Below, piece by piece: positions 45,775 through 55,245 of a DNA stretch of 64,000 bases. Below the pieces are notes generated by a model. That model was not told the origin of the DNA. It did not search any database and saw nothing but the letters and a program-made list of their open reading frames with translations. Within the stretch, counting starts at the first letter, position 1; each line of letters opens with the position of its first letter. The position numbers were made by a program, and so were the translations under genes. The DNA is from Microbulbifer variabilis (lineage in GTDB: Bacteria > Pseudomonadota > Gammaproteobacteria > Pseudomonadales > Cellvibrionaceae): assembly GCF_023716485.1 (NCBI RefSeq), contig NZ_CP092418.1, positions 434,001-498,000 on the forward strand. Direction: 5' to 3'.

Positions 45775-46833
45775 TCAATCCTGGCTCTTGGATAGCAGTC
45801 TGATTATGTCCAGAGCCCTGCCCGGCTCCCAACGCATTACAGAGACAACGCCGTGCATGGCCAGTAGGCGCTGGTCTATTTCCCCTTTCTCCTGCAGCTT
45901 GTGTAATTTCTCTGTGGCCTCGGTAAAGCCGCGCTGCTCATAAGTGAGTAGTAATTTGACGGTCTGCTCCGCCGGAGTGATTTGGCGTGGAACAGGGGTA
46001 TACCCCATCGCGCTTACCATACTCTCAGCCGCCAGCCAGGTGGACCAGGGGTTTTGCCCGGTAATAAGCTGGCCATCCACGCTGACTTGTTCCAGGTAAG
46101 TGGGCCCAGCCTGAAAAAACGCGCCTTGCTCACGTAAGCGATCCTCAAGCAGGAATGGAAATCGTTGCTCGGCGTCAGGGATAAGAAAAAGCTCCTCTTC
46201 GTTAGTAAAAGCACTGATCTGCCGATCGGCGATTAAGGGCTTGCCATTATCCAGGGTGACATTAGCAAGGGCTGCTGGCCCGTGGCATACCGCTCCGATA
46301 ATTTTGCCGCTGTTATAGATTTCCCGCACCAGGGACCGGATATGGGGATTGTCGGGGAAATCGAACATGGTGCCTTTACCGCCGACAAAAAATACGGCCT
46401 GGTAATCCTCTGCTGATACCTGATCGATAGGAATACTGTGATTGACCTTTTGTTGTGCCTCCGGGTCATTGAGAAAGGCATAGTCGAAAGGCCCCAGATC
46501 ATCTTTATCGATCACCGCAGGCGGTTTGCCGCCTTTGGGACTGGCAATATCGACAATAAATCCGTTGGCTGAGAAGATGTAATAGGGGCGTGCCAGTTCA
46601 GTTAATTCATAACCAGTTGCCTTGCCACTACCTCCCATCGTTTCAGTACTGGTGACAACAGCTAAGATTTTTCCTCGGCTTTCCCTGGGTAATTGTTGTA
46701 AATACGGCAAGTCACTTACTGTCGTAGTGGAAAAGTCTTGCTCTTGGGTTGGAATTAGGCCCTTAATCCAAATAATAAAACCAAAAAATACGGACAAAGT
46801 CAGTGCCAGGGAAATAACAATTTTCTTCAACAT
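45775..46833 (-). CDS. Membrane-anchored DJ-1/PfpI (class I GATase-like) protein
   Basis: A 352-residue protein. The N-terminal TM or signal anchor (~4-27) is followed by a DJ-1/PfpI domain (~53-262): LAVVTSTETMGGSGKATGYE with the conserved Glu77, FFVGGKGTMFDFPDN, and nucleophile Cys183-His184 in GAVCHGPAAL. This is the Hsp31/YhbO-like glyoxalase-chaperone branch. The last ~60 residues form a separate helical tail. ATG 46833 has GGAG 9-12 bases upstream. It converges with the HxlR gene. Being membrane-bound or exported is unusual for this superfamily. Confidence 0.82.
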   Translation of the reverse strand: MLKKIVISLALTLSVFFGFIIWIKGLIPTQEQDFSTTTVSDLPYLQQLPRESRGKILAVVTSTETMGGSGKATGYELTELARPYYIFSANGFIVDIASPKGGKPPAVIDKDDLGPFDYAFLNDPEAQQKVNHSIPIDQVSAEDYQAVFFVGGKGTMFDFPDNPHIRSLVREIYNSGKIIGAVCHGPAALANVTLDNGKPLIADRQISAFTNEEELFLIPDAEQRFPFLLEDRLREQGAFFQAGPTYLEQVSVDGQLITGQNPWSTWLAAESMVSAMGYTPVPRQITPAEQTVKLLLTYEQRGFTEATEKLHKLQEKGEIDQRLLAMHGVVSVMRWEPGRALDIIRLLSKSQD

Positions 46834-47035
46834 ATTAATCTCCAAAATTGCAGTAGTAGACGGAAAATCTTCAAGTGAGTTCGTAGGAGAATAAGGGATG
46901 GAAGGTGAAATTCAGGTGAGATTGTAATTGCTATTTGGGAAGAAAGAAAAAGCTGCACTCGAGATTGTATAAGGTATGGATGCCGATTCACTATGCATCT
47001 CGAGCACATACGGTAAAAATTTGAATCTTAGAACG

Positions 47036-48283
47036 CTACTGTGTAAAAGATAGAGCGCACTGATAAATATTGTTCCGACATTGGATAGAGATGGTCCAAT
47101 TTAAGGCTTCACAGATTCTCTTGGCCAGGAAAAGGCCTTGACCAATACCGTCACTGCCTTCCCTTTTTTGGCCGGGTAAGAGGGAGGTTTCTAGATCTAA
47201 TTGGTTGTCTGTGGCGTTCTCAAAAAAGAGTGTGTCCCCCTTATAGGTAATAACCAATTCAGGGCTGGTAGCGTGCTGTAATGCATTGCTGATCAAGTTG
47301 TCGAAGAGCAGACTTACCAGGTGTCGATTGGCCAGGACTCTGACTTTGTGCCCTAACTTTAAATCAACATTAAAATGCTTTTGTACAATTAACTGGTGTT
47401 GAGCTAAAAGACGTTCCTCTAGTAAAGCGCACAATGGGATATCTTCCGACTGTAGAGACTCAGAGCGGGCGAGGGCTAATAGTGTCTTAACGGTTTTTTC
47501 CATACCGGTAACAGTTTCTAATAGCTCATTTTTCTCAGCTAAAGTCATTTCCCGATTTTGACTGAGAGCCAGTGTGCTTTTCAGAATGGTTAGTCCGGTG
47601 CGCAACTCATGGCTTGTATCCCGGGTAAACTCAGTTTCCCTGTGCAATGTTAGCTTGAGCTGGTTAAGAGTGTCTTGCAACGTACTTGCGAGATAACCGA
47701 TTTCATCTTGTTCATTGTTATAGGGCAGGGAAATTTGAGAATCGCAGTTTCTCTGCCGCTGAACTGCTTTAGCGAGGGTTACTACAGGCGCGATGGTTTT
47801 ACGGGAAATACGAAAAGCACAATAGAGGGCTAAGAGTAGGGTCAAGATACAGGCGCTGGCAAAAAGCCAGAGAAGCTTTGAAGATTGTCGGGTAACAGTG
47901 AGCAATTCACTGACTTCAGCTACGAGAACGGGGGAATGGTTGTCCGGAAAATGTACTCTGCGTAAATGGAAGTGATGTTCAGTATCACTAAACCACTCAG
48001 CCTTTTCTGCATAGCTTGGTAAGGCAGTGCGCAGTTCGGCCGGAATTATTTTGCTTTCAGTGTATAGCGTTAAATAGGGTAGGCGTGGCTCTGGGGTCGC
48101 ATTAGTCAGTCTTGCCTGCTGTTCGAGGTAGCGGACTTCTCCGGCCAATAAGTTATCGAGTAAATGGTCTTCAACTACATAGGCCACCATCATACAAATG
48201 GCAAAAAACACCAAGCATAGCAGCAGGGTAAAACTGCCAAAAATAGCGAAGACCTTCCTCTGTAAATTACTGGTTTCGCGCAT
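47036..48283 (-). CDS. Two-component sensor histidine kinase
   Basis: A 415-residue inner-membrane kinase with TM1 at ~11-35, a periplasmic domain at ~36-137, TM2 at ~138-157 and a HAMP linker. The phospho-acceptor His225 is in DTSHELRTGLTILKS, and the ATPase domain has LLFDNLISNALQHATSPE and GIGQGLFLAKRICEALN. The start ATG overlaps the end of the response-regulator gene by 17 bp, so both are one operon. The signal is not evident. The periplasmic sensor is short and resembles QseC-like or PhoQ-unlike kinases only loosely. Confidence 0.87.
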   Translation of the reverse strand: MRETSNLQRKVFAIFGSFTLLLCLVFFAICMMVAYVVEDHLLDNLLAGEVRYLEQQARLTNATPEPRLPYLTLYTESKIIPAELRTALPSYAEKAEWFSDTEHHFHLRRVHFPDNHSPVLVAEVSELLTVTRQSSKLLWLFASACILTLLLALYCAFRISRKTIAPVVTLAKAVQRQRNCDSQISLPYNNEQDEIGYLASTLQDTLNQLKLTLHRETEFTRDTSHELRTGLTILKSTLALSQNREMTLAEKNELLETVTGMEKTVKTLLALARSESLQSEDIPLCALLEERLLAQHQLIVQKHFNVDLKLGHKVRVLANRHLVSLLFDNLISNALQHATSPELVITYKGDTLFFENATDNQLDLETSLLPGQKREGSDGIGQGLFLAKRICEALNWTISIQCRNNIYQCALSFTQ

Positions 48284-48962
48284 TGGGAGTTTCCAACTGA
48301 TAACCGAGATTGGTGATGGTTTTCAACATAGGGGCCTGGAAAGGCTTATCCAGTGCTTGGCGAAGACTATAAATGTGGGATTTTAAGGCGTCTGTTTCTG
48401 GGGGTTCATCACCCCAAATATGGTGGATTATTGCCGAGCGGCTTACTGGTGCTGGCGACGCCTGGGCGAGCATAGTGAGAATGCGAAAACCGATAGTTGT
48501 CAGGGGCAGAGGTTGTTTATCCCGGTAGGCCGTTTGCTGGCGCTGGTTTATCTGTAAATCACCGACCTTAATTTCTTCACTGGTATGCAGCTGGTGTCTA
48601 CGTGCCAGGGCACGGCATCTCAGTATCAGTTCCCTTGGTTCGAAGGGCTTACATAAGTAGTCATCGGCACCGATACCAAATCCGCGTTCTTTATCTGCGA
48701 GAGCATCTCGGGCAGTTAACATCAGAATTGGCATGTTAACTGGCGCTTGTGCCTTGATCTTTTCGCAGACCTCCAAGCCGTCGATATCCGGCAGGCCCAG
48801 GTCGAGAATAATCAGGTCGAAGATTTGTTCCAGGGCCAGCTGTAAGCCCTGGTGACCCCGGTGGGCATAATCTATCTGCCAGCCCTCAGCATGTAGGAAT
48901 TCGGCAAGCTGGCGGGCGATAGTGGGGTTATCTTCAATCAACAATATCTTCAGTGAGCGCAC
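48267..48962 (-). CDS. OmpR-family response regulator
   Basis: A 231-residue regulator. The receiver domain (1-118) has ILLIEDNPTIARQ, Asp54 in LIILDLGLPD and Lys in LCKPFEPRE. The winged-helix domain (~125-225) has IIHHIWGDEPPETDALKSHI and TITNLGYQLE. GTG 48962 is preferred to TTG 48968 because AGAGA then has proper spacing. It pairs with the overlapping kinase gene downstream. Confidence 0.87.
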   Translation of the reverse strand: MRSLKILLIEDNPTIARQLAEFLHAEGWQIDYAHRGHQGLQLALEQIFDLIILDLGLPDIDGLEVCEKIKAQAPVNMPILMLTARDALADKERGFGIGADDYLCKPFEPRELILRCRALARRHQLHTSEEIKVGDLQINQRQQTAYRDKQPLPLTTIGFRILTMLAQASPAPVSRSAIIHHIWGDEPPETDALKSHIYSLRQALDKPFQAPMLKTITNLGYQLETPNARNQ

Positions 48963-49039
48963 CGGCAAATCTCTTTTGGCAGAGGAAGTTACAAAACATT
49001 CTGACAGAGTGCCGGTGAAATTGAAGTGAAGCCCCGTTG

Positions 49040-49080
49040 TTGGACTGTTTTAGATATTGGTTGGACTGCTCTAGATATTG
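49040..49080. repeat. 21-bp tandem duplication at the 3' end of the SDR gene
   Basis: TTGGACTGTTTTAGATATTG (49040-49059) and TTGGACTGCTCTAGATATTG (49061-49080) differ at two positions and are separated by one base. The second copy contains the stop codon region (49071-49073) of the minus-strand SDR gene; the first lies just beyond it. It looks like a recent replication-slippage duplication of the gene end. Confidence 0.75.
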
Positions 49081-49808
49081 AGGTTACGGCCGCCGTCAAC
49101 GGCAATAACCTGACCGTTGATATAGGGGGCGTCACAGACCAGGAAGCGCACGGTTTTGGCGATATCACTGGGGTCACCGGTTCGGGCCAAAGGAATGCGC
49201 TGGGTGATCTGTGCTTTCTTGGCTTCGTTAGTTGCCTCTTGCTCCGGCCAAAGAATGGCACCGGGGGCGACTGCATTGACCTGGACCTGGGGAGACAGCT
49301 CCAGAGCGAGGCTTTTTGTCAGCATTACCAGCCCAGCCTTGGCGGCGCAGTAAATAGTGTGCTCGGGCATCGGGCGCTCGGCGTGAATATCCGCCATATT
49401 AACAACGCAACCCTGTTGTTGGCTGAGTGTTTCTTTCAGGGCCTGAGTGAGAAAGAAAGGGGCTTTGAGGTTGCTGCCCACCAGCCGATCCCAGTCCTCC
49501 TCGGTCGCATTTCCCACAGGTGTGGGGTGAAATGCTGAGGCATTGTTGACCAGAACATCAATACCGCCCCAGGCCTCTTGTGCGCGCTGGGCCAGATTGG
49601 AACAGGCTTCGGCGCTATTCAACTCACTGTGCAACGCTATGGCAGAGTTGGGGCGACGTTGGTTCAGCTCGTTTGCCAGGGCCTTGGCAGTATCAGCCGA
49701 GTTGCGATAGTGAATAACAACTCTGTGATCTCTATGTAGCTCCTCAGCAATAGCACGACCCAGGCGTGCAGCGGCACCGGTAATCAACACATTACGCAAT
49801 GTAGTCAT
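49071..49808 (-). CDS. folM: Pteridine reductase-like short-chain dehydrogenase (FolM type)
   Basis: A 245-residue [21 protein letters not shown] is the Rossmann start and [14 protein letters not shown] follows, where the basic Arg fits [39 protein letters not shown] with the catalytic Tyr-xxx-Lys (YCAAK) and DGGRNL at the end complete it. The IHYRNS and NASAFHP patterns are typical of dihydromonapterin/pteridine reductases. Its ATG overlaps the end of cca by 17 bp, so it is translated with cca. Confidence 0.82.
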   Translation of the reverse strand: MTTLRNVLITGAAARLGRAIAEELHRDHRVVIHYRNSADTAKALANELNQRRPNSAIALHSELNSAEACSNLAQRAQEAWGGIDVLVNNASAFHPTPVGNATEEDWDRLVGSNLKAPFFLTQALKETLSQQQGCVVNMADIHAERPMPEHTIYCAAKAGLVMLTKSLALELSPQVQVNAVAPGAILWPEQEATNEAKKAQITQRIPLARTGDPSDIAKTVRFLVCDAPYINGQVIAVDGGRNLNI

Positions 49809-51012
49809 CCTTTACTTTGGTGATTGCCTTGATGCGCTCCCGGTCCAGTGCTTGCCCGAGTTTCGCACCCTGGTAGCCCTGTTTAATCAACCCCTCGGCA
49901 GTTACTGCTGCTGCCCCATCTCGAGCGGCGCGTAAAAAGTCTACCTGTGGATAATCTCGATTCTCCAGCCCCTCACGACCTCGGGCATCTGCCTCACAGG
50001 CGCGAAGAAAGTTTTCAAATCGCTCGGGACGTCGCAAGGCATCCAGACTGCGGATCATTTTCATAATGGTCTGTGGGCGCAATTCGAAGGCTCTGTGGCA
50101 ATGCAGGTGGTATTCGCAGACCCCGACAGCTAGTGCAGTCAGGTCTTTTGGGGTACGCCAGCGCTCGCAGACGGCCTTTACAAGAGGTACGCCTGCGGCC
50201 TCGTGTCCGTGGTGGCTGGGGAGAATCTCCTCGGGAGTCAGTCCTTTGCCCAGGTCGTGTAGCAGTACTGCAAAACGCAAGGGGAGCTCTGCCGGTGCGG
50301 CGCGCAGGGCTAGCAGTACGTGTTCTCCAGTGTCCACTTCGGGGTGGTGTTTGGGCGGCTGGGGAACACCAAACAAATTCTCTAACTCTGGTAAAAGTAC
50401 TGATAGGGCGCCGCAGTCTCGCAGTACCCGAATAAAAATATCGGGGTCTGGCTCGGTAAGCGCCCGGCTTACCTCTTTCCAGACCCTCTCGGCCACCAGA
50501 TATTCCACTTCACCCGCTTCTACCATCTGGCGCATGAGTATCATGGTCTCAGGGGCAACGCTAAAGCCAAGGTGATGGTAGCGGGCGGCAAAGCGGGCTA
50601 CTCGCAGTATTCTTAGGGGGTCTTCGGCAAATGCAGGAGAAACATGGCGCAAAAGCCGTGCCTCCAGATCTTTCTGCCCGCCGTAGGGGTCTATTAGCTT
50701 GCCGTCGGTGTCTTCTGCAATGGCATTAATAGTGAGATCTCGCCGCAGGAGATCCTCTTCCAGGGTGATATTGGCATCGGCGTTAACTGTAAAACCGCCA
50801 TAGCCGTGTCCGCTCTTTCTTTCGGTGCGAGCGAGCGCGTATTCTTCACCGGTCTCAGGGTGTAGGAATACTGGAAAATCTTTGCCGACTGGGCTGTATC
50901 CGAGGTCCTGCATTCTATCTGCATCTGCCCCAACCACTACCCAGTCGCGCTCGGTAACTGGACGATTCAAAAGTCTGTCGCGCACTGCGCCGCCAACAAG
51001 GTAGATCTTCAA
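49792..51012 (-). CDS. cca: Multifunctional CCA tRNA nucleotidyltransferase
   Basis: A 406-residue enzyme that adds or repairs the 3' CCA of tRNAs. The nucleotidyltransferase head has [20 protein letters not shown], then ERDWVVVGA with the catalytic Asp, followed by [14 protein letters not shown] and [18 protein letters not shown]. The C-terminal HD domain ([28 protein letters not shown]) marks the multifunctional gammaproteobacterial form with phosphatase/phosphodiesterase activity. Upstream on the same strand lies a promoter-terminator unit (51155-51332) that could act as its leader or as a separate small RNA. Confidence 0.95.
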   Translation of the reverse strand: MKIYLVGGAVRDRLLNRPVTERDWVVVGADADRMQDLGYSPVGKDFPVFLHPETGEEYALARTERKSGHGYGGFTVNADANITLEEDLLRRDLTINAIAEDTDGKLIDPYGGQKDLEARLLRHVSPAFAEDPLRILRVARFAARYHHLGFSVAPETMILMRQMVEAGEVEYLVAERVWKEVSRALTEPDPDIFIRVLRDCGALSVLLPELENLFGVPQPPKHHPEVDTGEHVLLALRAAPAELPLRFAVLLHDLGKGLTPEEILPSHHGHEAAGVPLVKAVCERWRTPKDLTALAVGVCEYHLHCHRAFELRPQTIMKMIRSLDALRRPERFENFLRACEADARGREGLENRDYPQVDFLRAARDGAAAVTAEGLIKQGYQGAKLGQALDRERIKAITKVKDDYIA

Positions 51013-51154
51013 AAATTGTTCTCCAGAGCTGGAGATATCATTAATTCGGTAGGTGATTGTACTGCCATAAGTCCATTAGTTCCGGCAATGTCCGCAGGGG
51101 TGCTGCTGGATAAGTAAGAAAGCAGGGAAGGAGAGTCAGAGGTTTTGGCAAGAT

Positions 51155-51186
51155 AAAAAAAAGGCCCCGAAAAAACAAGGGGGCCC
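51155..51186 (-). terminator. Intrinsic terminator of the predicted small RNA
   Basis: On the minus strand GGCCCC (51185-51180), an 11-base loop (51179-51169) containing T6, and GGGGCC (51168-51163) are followed by T8 (51162-51155). Strong GC stem and long T-run. Confidence 0.82.
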
Positions 51187-51298
51187 AGGGTCTTAGGGTA
51201 TTCGCTTAGCAAACATCTAATTGCCAATAGCGGGATCGCTGACTTACCGGCCATACCCGCTGGAGAGGATCTGGCGACACACTGGTACCGCTAAATCT
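51155..51298 (-). ncRNA. Predicted small RNA (or attenuated leader) upstream of cca
   Basis: A complete transcription unit without a gene. On the minus strand, the promoter at 51332-51305 predicts a start near 51298, and an intrinsic terminator ends at about 51155, giving ~145 nt. The interior contains GCGGGTATGGCCGGTAAGTC and pairs GC-rich segments. I do not recognise it as 6S, 4.5S, tmRNA, RNase P or a known riboswitch. It could act in trans as an sRNA, or control cca by attenuation since cca follows on the same strand ~143 bases after the terminator. Confidence 0.55.
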
Positions 51299-51304
51299 GA
51301 AGTC

Positions 51305-51332
51305 ATTCTATGTGACCTGTCATACCTGTCAA
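51305..51332 (-). promoter_or_regulatory. Sigma-70 promoter of the predicted small RNA
   Basis: On the minus strand a consensus TTGACA (51332-51327), a 16-bp spacer and TAGAAT (51310-51305). This is the best -35 element noticed in the window. No coding gene starts within 290 bases downstream. Confidence 0.75.
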
Positions 51333-51504
51333 CTATATCTTTTAGTATTTTTTGAGGGGGTTGTATCTCTGTTCGTTAACTAAATACATGGACCGAATTT
51401 CGGGCTGGTTTTGCAGCATTGAACAGCATAATTTATAGGGGCGATCCTGTTGGGCAGGATAATTTCGCGCCTGGCTTCGGGGGATGGAGTTGGGGCTTTT
51501 GAAA

Positions 51505-51520
51505 TTGACCTGGTCGTCAA
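51505..51520. promoter_or_regulatory. Inverted repeat TTGAC-N6-GTCAA upstream of the HTH/pseudo-receiver gene
   Basis: A perfect 5+5 inverted repeat 28 bases before the ATG. Its size suits a dimeric HTH protein, so self-regulation by the downstream gene product is possible. A 5-bp repeat can occur by chance. Confidence 0.35.
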
Positions 51521-51547
51521 GGATTGCAGTTGTTGGGGAGAATAAAT

Positions 51548-52120
51548 ATGAGCGAACTACATGTGCTAACCACCGGGGAAGCGGCTCGGTATTGTGGGGT
51601 CAACTTCCGAACGGTGATTCGCTGGATTGAGCGGGGGCAGCTCAAGGCTTACAAGCTTCCTGGGCGTGGCGACCATCGGATTTGTGTAGAGGACTTCGTG
51701 GGTTTCCTGCGGGATAACTCTATGCCAGTGCCGAATGACCTGGCGATACCCAGTCGCAAAGTTCTGTTGCTGACAACAGATCCGGAACTGACTTCTTCAG
51801 GCCTCCAGGCCTTGAAAAATATCGGCTGTGAAATTGAAGTGGCTGGTGACAGTTTCTCTGCTGGTGTTTTATTAGCTAATGCTAAGCCGGCGCTGTTGGT
51901 TGTCGATGCCGCATTGGTTGGTGACGGGGGCTTTCAGGTACTGGATTACTTGAGGTCGCGCAGCGAGTATAGCAGCCTACGTATCCTGGTTGTGGCTGCT
52001 GAGGAAGATCTGGATAAAGCCCGCTGGCTGGATGCGGGGGCCGATGCCCTTCTGGCACATCGTGAAGAACGCGGTGAACTGGCTGCTAAAGCCAGGTTGC
52101 TGCTAGAGGCTGATCACTAA
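51548..52120 (+). CDS. Excisionase/MerR-type HTH protein with degenerate receiver domain
   Basis: A 190-residue protein. Residues 1-55 are a MerR/excisionase-like winged HTH (VLTTGEAARYCGVNFRTVIR, WIERGQLKAYKLPGRGDHRI). Residues ~70-185 fold like a response-regulator receiver: VLLLTTDPE with a single acidic residue (Asp78), possible phospho-site Asp120 in LLVVDAAL, Ala150 where Ser/Thr is usual, and HREE where the conserved Lys-Pro motif should be. The phosphorylation chemistry is therefore doubtful (pseudo-receiver). ATG 51548 has GGGGAG upstream. No kinase is adjacent. The product probably binds DNA under control by protein contact or a ligand. Confidence 0.75.
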   Translation: MSELHVLTTGEAARYCGVNFRTVIRWIERGQLKAYKLPGRGDHRICVEDFVGFLRDNSMPVPNDLAIPSRKVLLLTTDPELTSSGLQALKNIGCEIEVAGDSFSAGVLLANAKPALLVVDAALVGDGGFQVLDYLRSRSEYSSLRILVVAAEEDLDKARWLDAGADALLAHREERGELAAKARLLLEADH

Positions 52121-52162
52121 GCCAAGTTTTCTGCCTGGATTTATTCCTGGCCATTCGCCCCG

Positions 52163-52199
52163 TTTGCACGGGAGTTTTAATAAAAAGCTCCCGTGCAAA
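52163..52199. terminator. 12-bp perfect hairpin between convergent genes
   Basis: TTTGCACGGGAG (52163-52174) and CTCCCGTGCAAA (52188-52199) pair perfectly around a T/A-rich 13-base loop. It lies between the HTH/pseudo-receiver stop and the spoVR stop. No T-run follows the stem outside. It most likely acts as a terminator or RNA-stabilising element for both genes. Confidence 0.6.
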
Positions 52200-52202
52200 G
52201 AT

Positions 52203-53792
52203 TCAGATAGGTTTCGGAATCAGCATTGACTCCTCTTCTCCTTCCTGCCGATCACGGCCCTGTTCAGGGCAGTGGAAGCTAGCCGTAATTTCATCGCCGT
52301 TGAGGCTGTTTAGATGTATATCAAAACCCCAGAGTCTGTGTAGATGCCTTAAAACTTCCGGAGTATCTTTGCCAAGTGGCCGGCGGCGATGCTGGGTGTG
52401 ATTTAAGGTGAGTGAACGATCTCCCCGTGTATCTACAGAGTAAACCTGTATGTTGGGTTCTCGATTACCCAAGTTGTACTGGCCGGCGAGATTCTCCCGA
52501 AGTTGTCGATAACCACTTTCGTCATGGATTGCACTGACAACAATTTCATTTTCCTGATCGTTGTCGCTGACACAAAAGAGTTTCATATCGCGCATCACTT
52601 TTGGTGAGAGAAACTGTAGGATAAAACTCTCATCCTTGAAGTCACGCATGGCAAATTGGAGTGTTTCTCGCCAATTGCTCCCAGCGATATCTGGGAACCA
52701 GCGGCGATCTTCATCAGTCGGTTCTTCACAGATACGCCTGAGATCACTGAATATACTGAAGCCCAAGGTGTATGGATTGATGCCATTGTAATAAGGACTG
52801 TCAAAACTGGGCTGATAGATCACGTTCGTATGACTTTGTAAGAACTCCATCATAAAGCCTTCAGTCACTCGTCCTCGCCGGTAGAGTTCTGTTAGCAGTG
52901 TGTAGTGCCAAAAAGTGGCCCACCCCTCGTTCATGACTTGAGTTTGGCGCTGTGGATAAAAATACTGTGCGAGCTTGCGCACGATACGTACTAATTCTCT
53001 TTGCCAACCTTCAAGTAAGGGGGCATTTTTTTCGATAAAGTAAAGGAGGTTCTCCTGAGGTTCCTCCGGAAAACGTTTCTCATTGGTTTCCTCGGTGCCT
53101 TCTCCAAGTTTTGGGATTGTTCGCCATAGATCGTTGAGTTGACGTTGCCGATATTCTTCACGCTCCTGTTGTTGGCGCTCTTCTTCAATAGCTGAGATGG
53201 GGTAAGGGCGTTTATAGCGATCCACGCCGTAGTTCATTAAGGCATGGCAGGAGTCGAGAATGGCCTCGACTTCATCAAGCCCGTGGCGTTCTTCACAGCG
53301 GGAAATATAATTTTTGGCAAAGATTAGGTAGTCGATAATACTACTGGCATCCGTCCAGGAGCGGAAAAGGTAATTGCCCTTGAAAAAAGAATTGTGTCCA
53401 TAGGATGCATGAGCGATCACCAAGGCCTGCATTGTCATGGTGTTTTCCTCCATGAGGTAAGCGATGCAGGGGTTGGAGTTGATAACAATTTCGTAGGCGA
53501 GCCCCATTAAACCGCGCTGATAATTATTCTCAACACTTATAAATTGCTTGCCAAACGACCAATGGTTGTAGCCCACTGGCATACCCACCGAAGAGTAGGC
53601 ATCCATCATTTGTTCTGAACTGATAACCTCAATTTGATTGGGGTAGGTATCCAGGCCAAATTCGTCCGCCAACGCGCCAATGGCGAGGTCATATTCCTGG
53701 ATCAGCTCAAATGTCCACTCTGAGGTGGTAGAAATAGGGTTTGCTGATTCTGGTTTTTGCGAATCGCTGCCGCTGGCAAATGTATCTAGCAT
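52203..53792 (-). CDS. ycgB: SpoVR-family protein (YcgB)
   Basis: A 529-residue SpoVR-family protein. It has a conserved long body with [20 protein letters not shown] near the N-terminus, [32 protein letters not shown] (HExxH-unlike, conserved WATFWH) and [19 protein letters not shown]. In Bacillus SpoVR affects spore cortex; in Gram-negatives it always travels with yeaH and prkA and is tied to starvation response. Its biochemical role is unknown. ATG 53792 overlaps the yeaH stop (ATGCTAG), so the genes are coupled. Confidence 0.93.
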   Translation of the reverse strand: MLDTFASGSDSQKPESANPISTTSEWTFELIQEYDLAIGALADEFGLDTYPNQIEVISSEQMMDAYSSVGMPVGYNHWSFGKQFISVENNYQRGLMGLAYEIVINSNPCIAYLMEENTMTMQALVIAHASYGHNSFFKGNYLFRSWTDASSIIDYLIFAKNYISRCEERHGLDEVEAILDSCHALMNYGVDRYKRPYPISAIEEERQQQEREEYRQRQLNDLWRTIPKLGEGTEETNEKRFPEEPQENLLYFIEKNAPLLEGWQRELVRIVRKLAQYFYPQRQTQVMNEGWATFWHYTLLTELYRRGRVTEGFMMEFLQSHTNVIYQPSFDSPYYNGINPYTLGFSIFSDLRRICEEPTDEDRRWFPDIAGSNWRETLQFAMRDFKDESFILQFLSPKVMRDMKLFCVSDNDQENEIVVSAIHDESGYRQLRENLAGQYNLGNREPNIQVYSVDTRGDRSLTLNHTQHRRRPLGKDTPEVLRHLHRLWGFDIHLNSLNGDEITASFHCPEQGRDRQEGEEESMLIPKPI

Positions 53793-55069
53793 CGAGCGGT
53801 CACCTTCTGGCTGAACAGTTGACGGAATACAGGGTAAATATCCTGCACATCCACAATTTGCTCCATGGCGAAGTGATTTGGGAATAGGGTACGTACACTT
53901 TCGTATTCTTCCCACAAGGCTTGGTGGTCTCTGGGAGTTATTTCCACGTAGGAGTAGTACTGTACATGGGGCATGATGTCGTCAATTAGGATACGATGGC
54001 AGGTGCTGGAGTCATCATTCCAGTTGTCGCCATCTGAAGCTTGGGCGCCGTAAATATTCCATTCACTCTCCGGGTATCGATCGTGCATAATCCGTCTCAT
54101 TAACTTCAGAGCGCTGGAGACGATGGTTCCCCCTGTCTCACGAGAGTAGAAAAATTCCTCTTCATCCACTTCCTTGGCGCTAGTGTGGTGGCGGATAAAA
54201 ACGACTTCTGTGTATTCATAACTGCGTTGCAGGAATAGATAAAGCAGGAGGAAAAAGCGCTTAGCCATGTCTTTAGTGGCTTGATTCATAGAGCCGGATA
54301 CGTCCATAAGGCAGAACATAACCGCACGCGAACGAGGTTTTGGTTGTTTGATTAATAGATTGTATTTCAGATCAAAATCATCCAAAAATGGCACCCGCCC
54401 AACACGGCGGCGCAACTCAGCGATTTCGCCTTTCAGAGCCTCTATCTTGCGCTGATCGCGCAAAGCAGTATCTTTTTGTTCCTCTAACTCTAGGGATGTC
54501 TCTAGTTCACGGATATTTCGTCTTTTACTACTAGTGAGTGCGATACGACGAGCATGAGCTGCTCTTAAGGAGCGAATGACATTTAACCGACCAGGGGTGC
54601 CTTCGTTACTGATTCCAGCGCGGACAACTTGAAAGGACTCATTACCGGCGAGCCTTTGTTTAACCATGTTGGGCAGTTGTAGCCCCTCAAACATAAAGTC
54701 GAGAAATTCTTCCTGTGAAATTTGAAAGACAAAGTCATCCACTCCCTCGCCACTATCACTGGCTCCTCCGCCATTGCCATCACCACCTTTAGGTTGCTGG
54801 CGTGGAATACGATCCCCTGTGGTAAATTCTTTGTTGCCGGGTAAAACACGCTCGACATGACCCCCTGAGCCATGTGAAAAAAGGGGCTCACTGATATCCC
54901 GGGTAGGAATGCTGATGCGTTCGCCCTTGTCCATGTCCATTATGGATCGGCTGTTCATAGCGTCACCCACGGCTTTTTTGATATGGGCTTTATAGCGTCT
55001 TAAAAAGCGTTGCCGATTTACAGTACTTTTCTTTTTTCCATTTAGGCGGCGGTCGATGATATAGCTCAT
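53786..55069 (-). CDS. yeaH: YeaH/YhbH family (DUF444) protein
   Basis: A 427-residue protein of the DUF444 family. [20 protein letters not shown] is at the start, a Gly/Asp-rich linker follows ([15 protein letters not shown]), then a von Willebrand factor A-like region with metal-site motif [12 protein letters not shown] and [14 protein letters not shown]. It is always linked with PrkA and SpoVR and is thought to work with the kinase in stationary-phase adaptation; the mechanism is not known. ATG 55069 is the family start. It lies 176 bp downstream of prkA. Confidence 0.92.
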   Translation of the reverse strand: MSYIIDRRLNGKKKSTVNRQRFLRRYKAHIKKAVGDAMNSRSIMDMDKGERISIPTRDISEPLFSHGSGGHVERVLPGNKEFTTGDRIPRQQPKGGDGNGGGASDSGEGVDDFVFQISQEEFLDFMFEGLQLPNMVKQRLAGNESFQVVRAGISNEGTPGRLNVIRSLRAAHARRIALTSSKRRNIRELETSLELEEQKDTALRDQRKIEALKGEIAELRRRVGRVPFLDDFDLKYNLLIKQPKPRSRAVMFCLMDVSGSMNQATKDMAKRFFLLLYLFLQRSYEYTEVVFIRHHTSAKEVDEEEFFYSRETGGTIVSSALKLMRRIMHDRYPESEWNIYGAQASDGDNWNDDSSTCHRILIDDIMPHVQYYSYVEITPRDHQALWEEYESVRTLFPNHFAMEQIVDVQDIYPVFRQLFSQKVTARC

Positions 55070-55245
55070 AGTTCTGCCTTTAGTCTGAATAAAACCATCT
55101 GGCAAGGCCACCATGTAATCTATTCAGAAATGCTTCTGTCGTCTATTAGGGCCCCTATAGGGATCCTAATAGACGAAATTTTTCAGCTCTAGAAAAATAG
55201 GAATAGATACTTGAAAGTGTCTATCCGTCATTGCAATTAATTCAT

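Larger units (their letters stand above)
51013..51547. other. Intergenic region with a predicted small RNA and divergent promoters
   Basis: A 535-bp region between cca (minus) and the HTH/pseudo-receiver gene (plus). It holds a minus-strand sigma-70 promoter and intrinsic terminator (listed separately) and the inverted repeat TTGAC-N6-GTCAA (51505-51520). The frame 51009-51254 on the minus strand is open but runs through the terminator and lacks a ribosome site, so it is not called. Confidence 0.6.

Noticed and set aside
51009..51254. An 81-codon minus-strand frame upstream of cca as a leader peptide or small gene
   Set aside because: It reads straight through a strong intrinsic terminator, lacks a ribosome site and has no family look.
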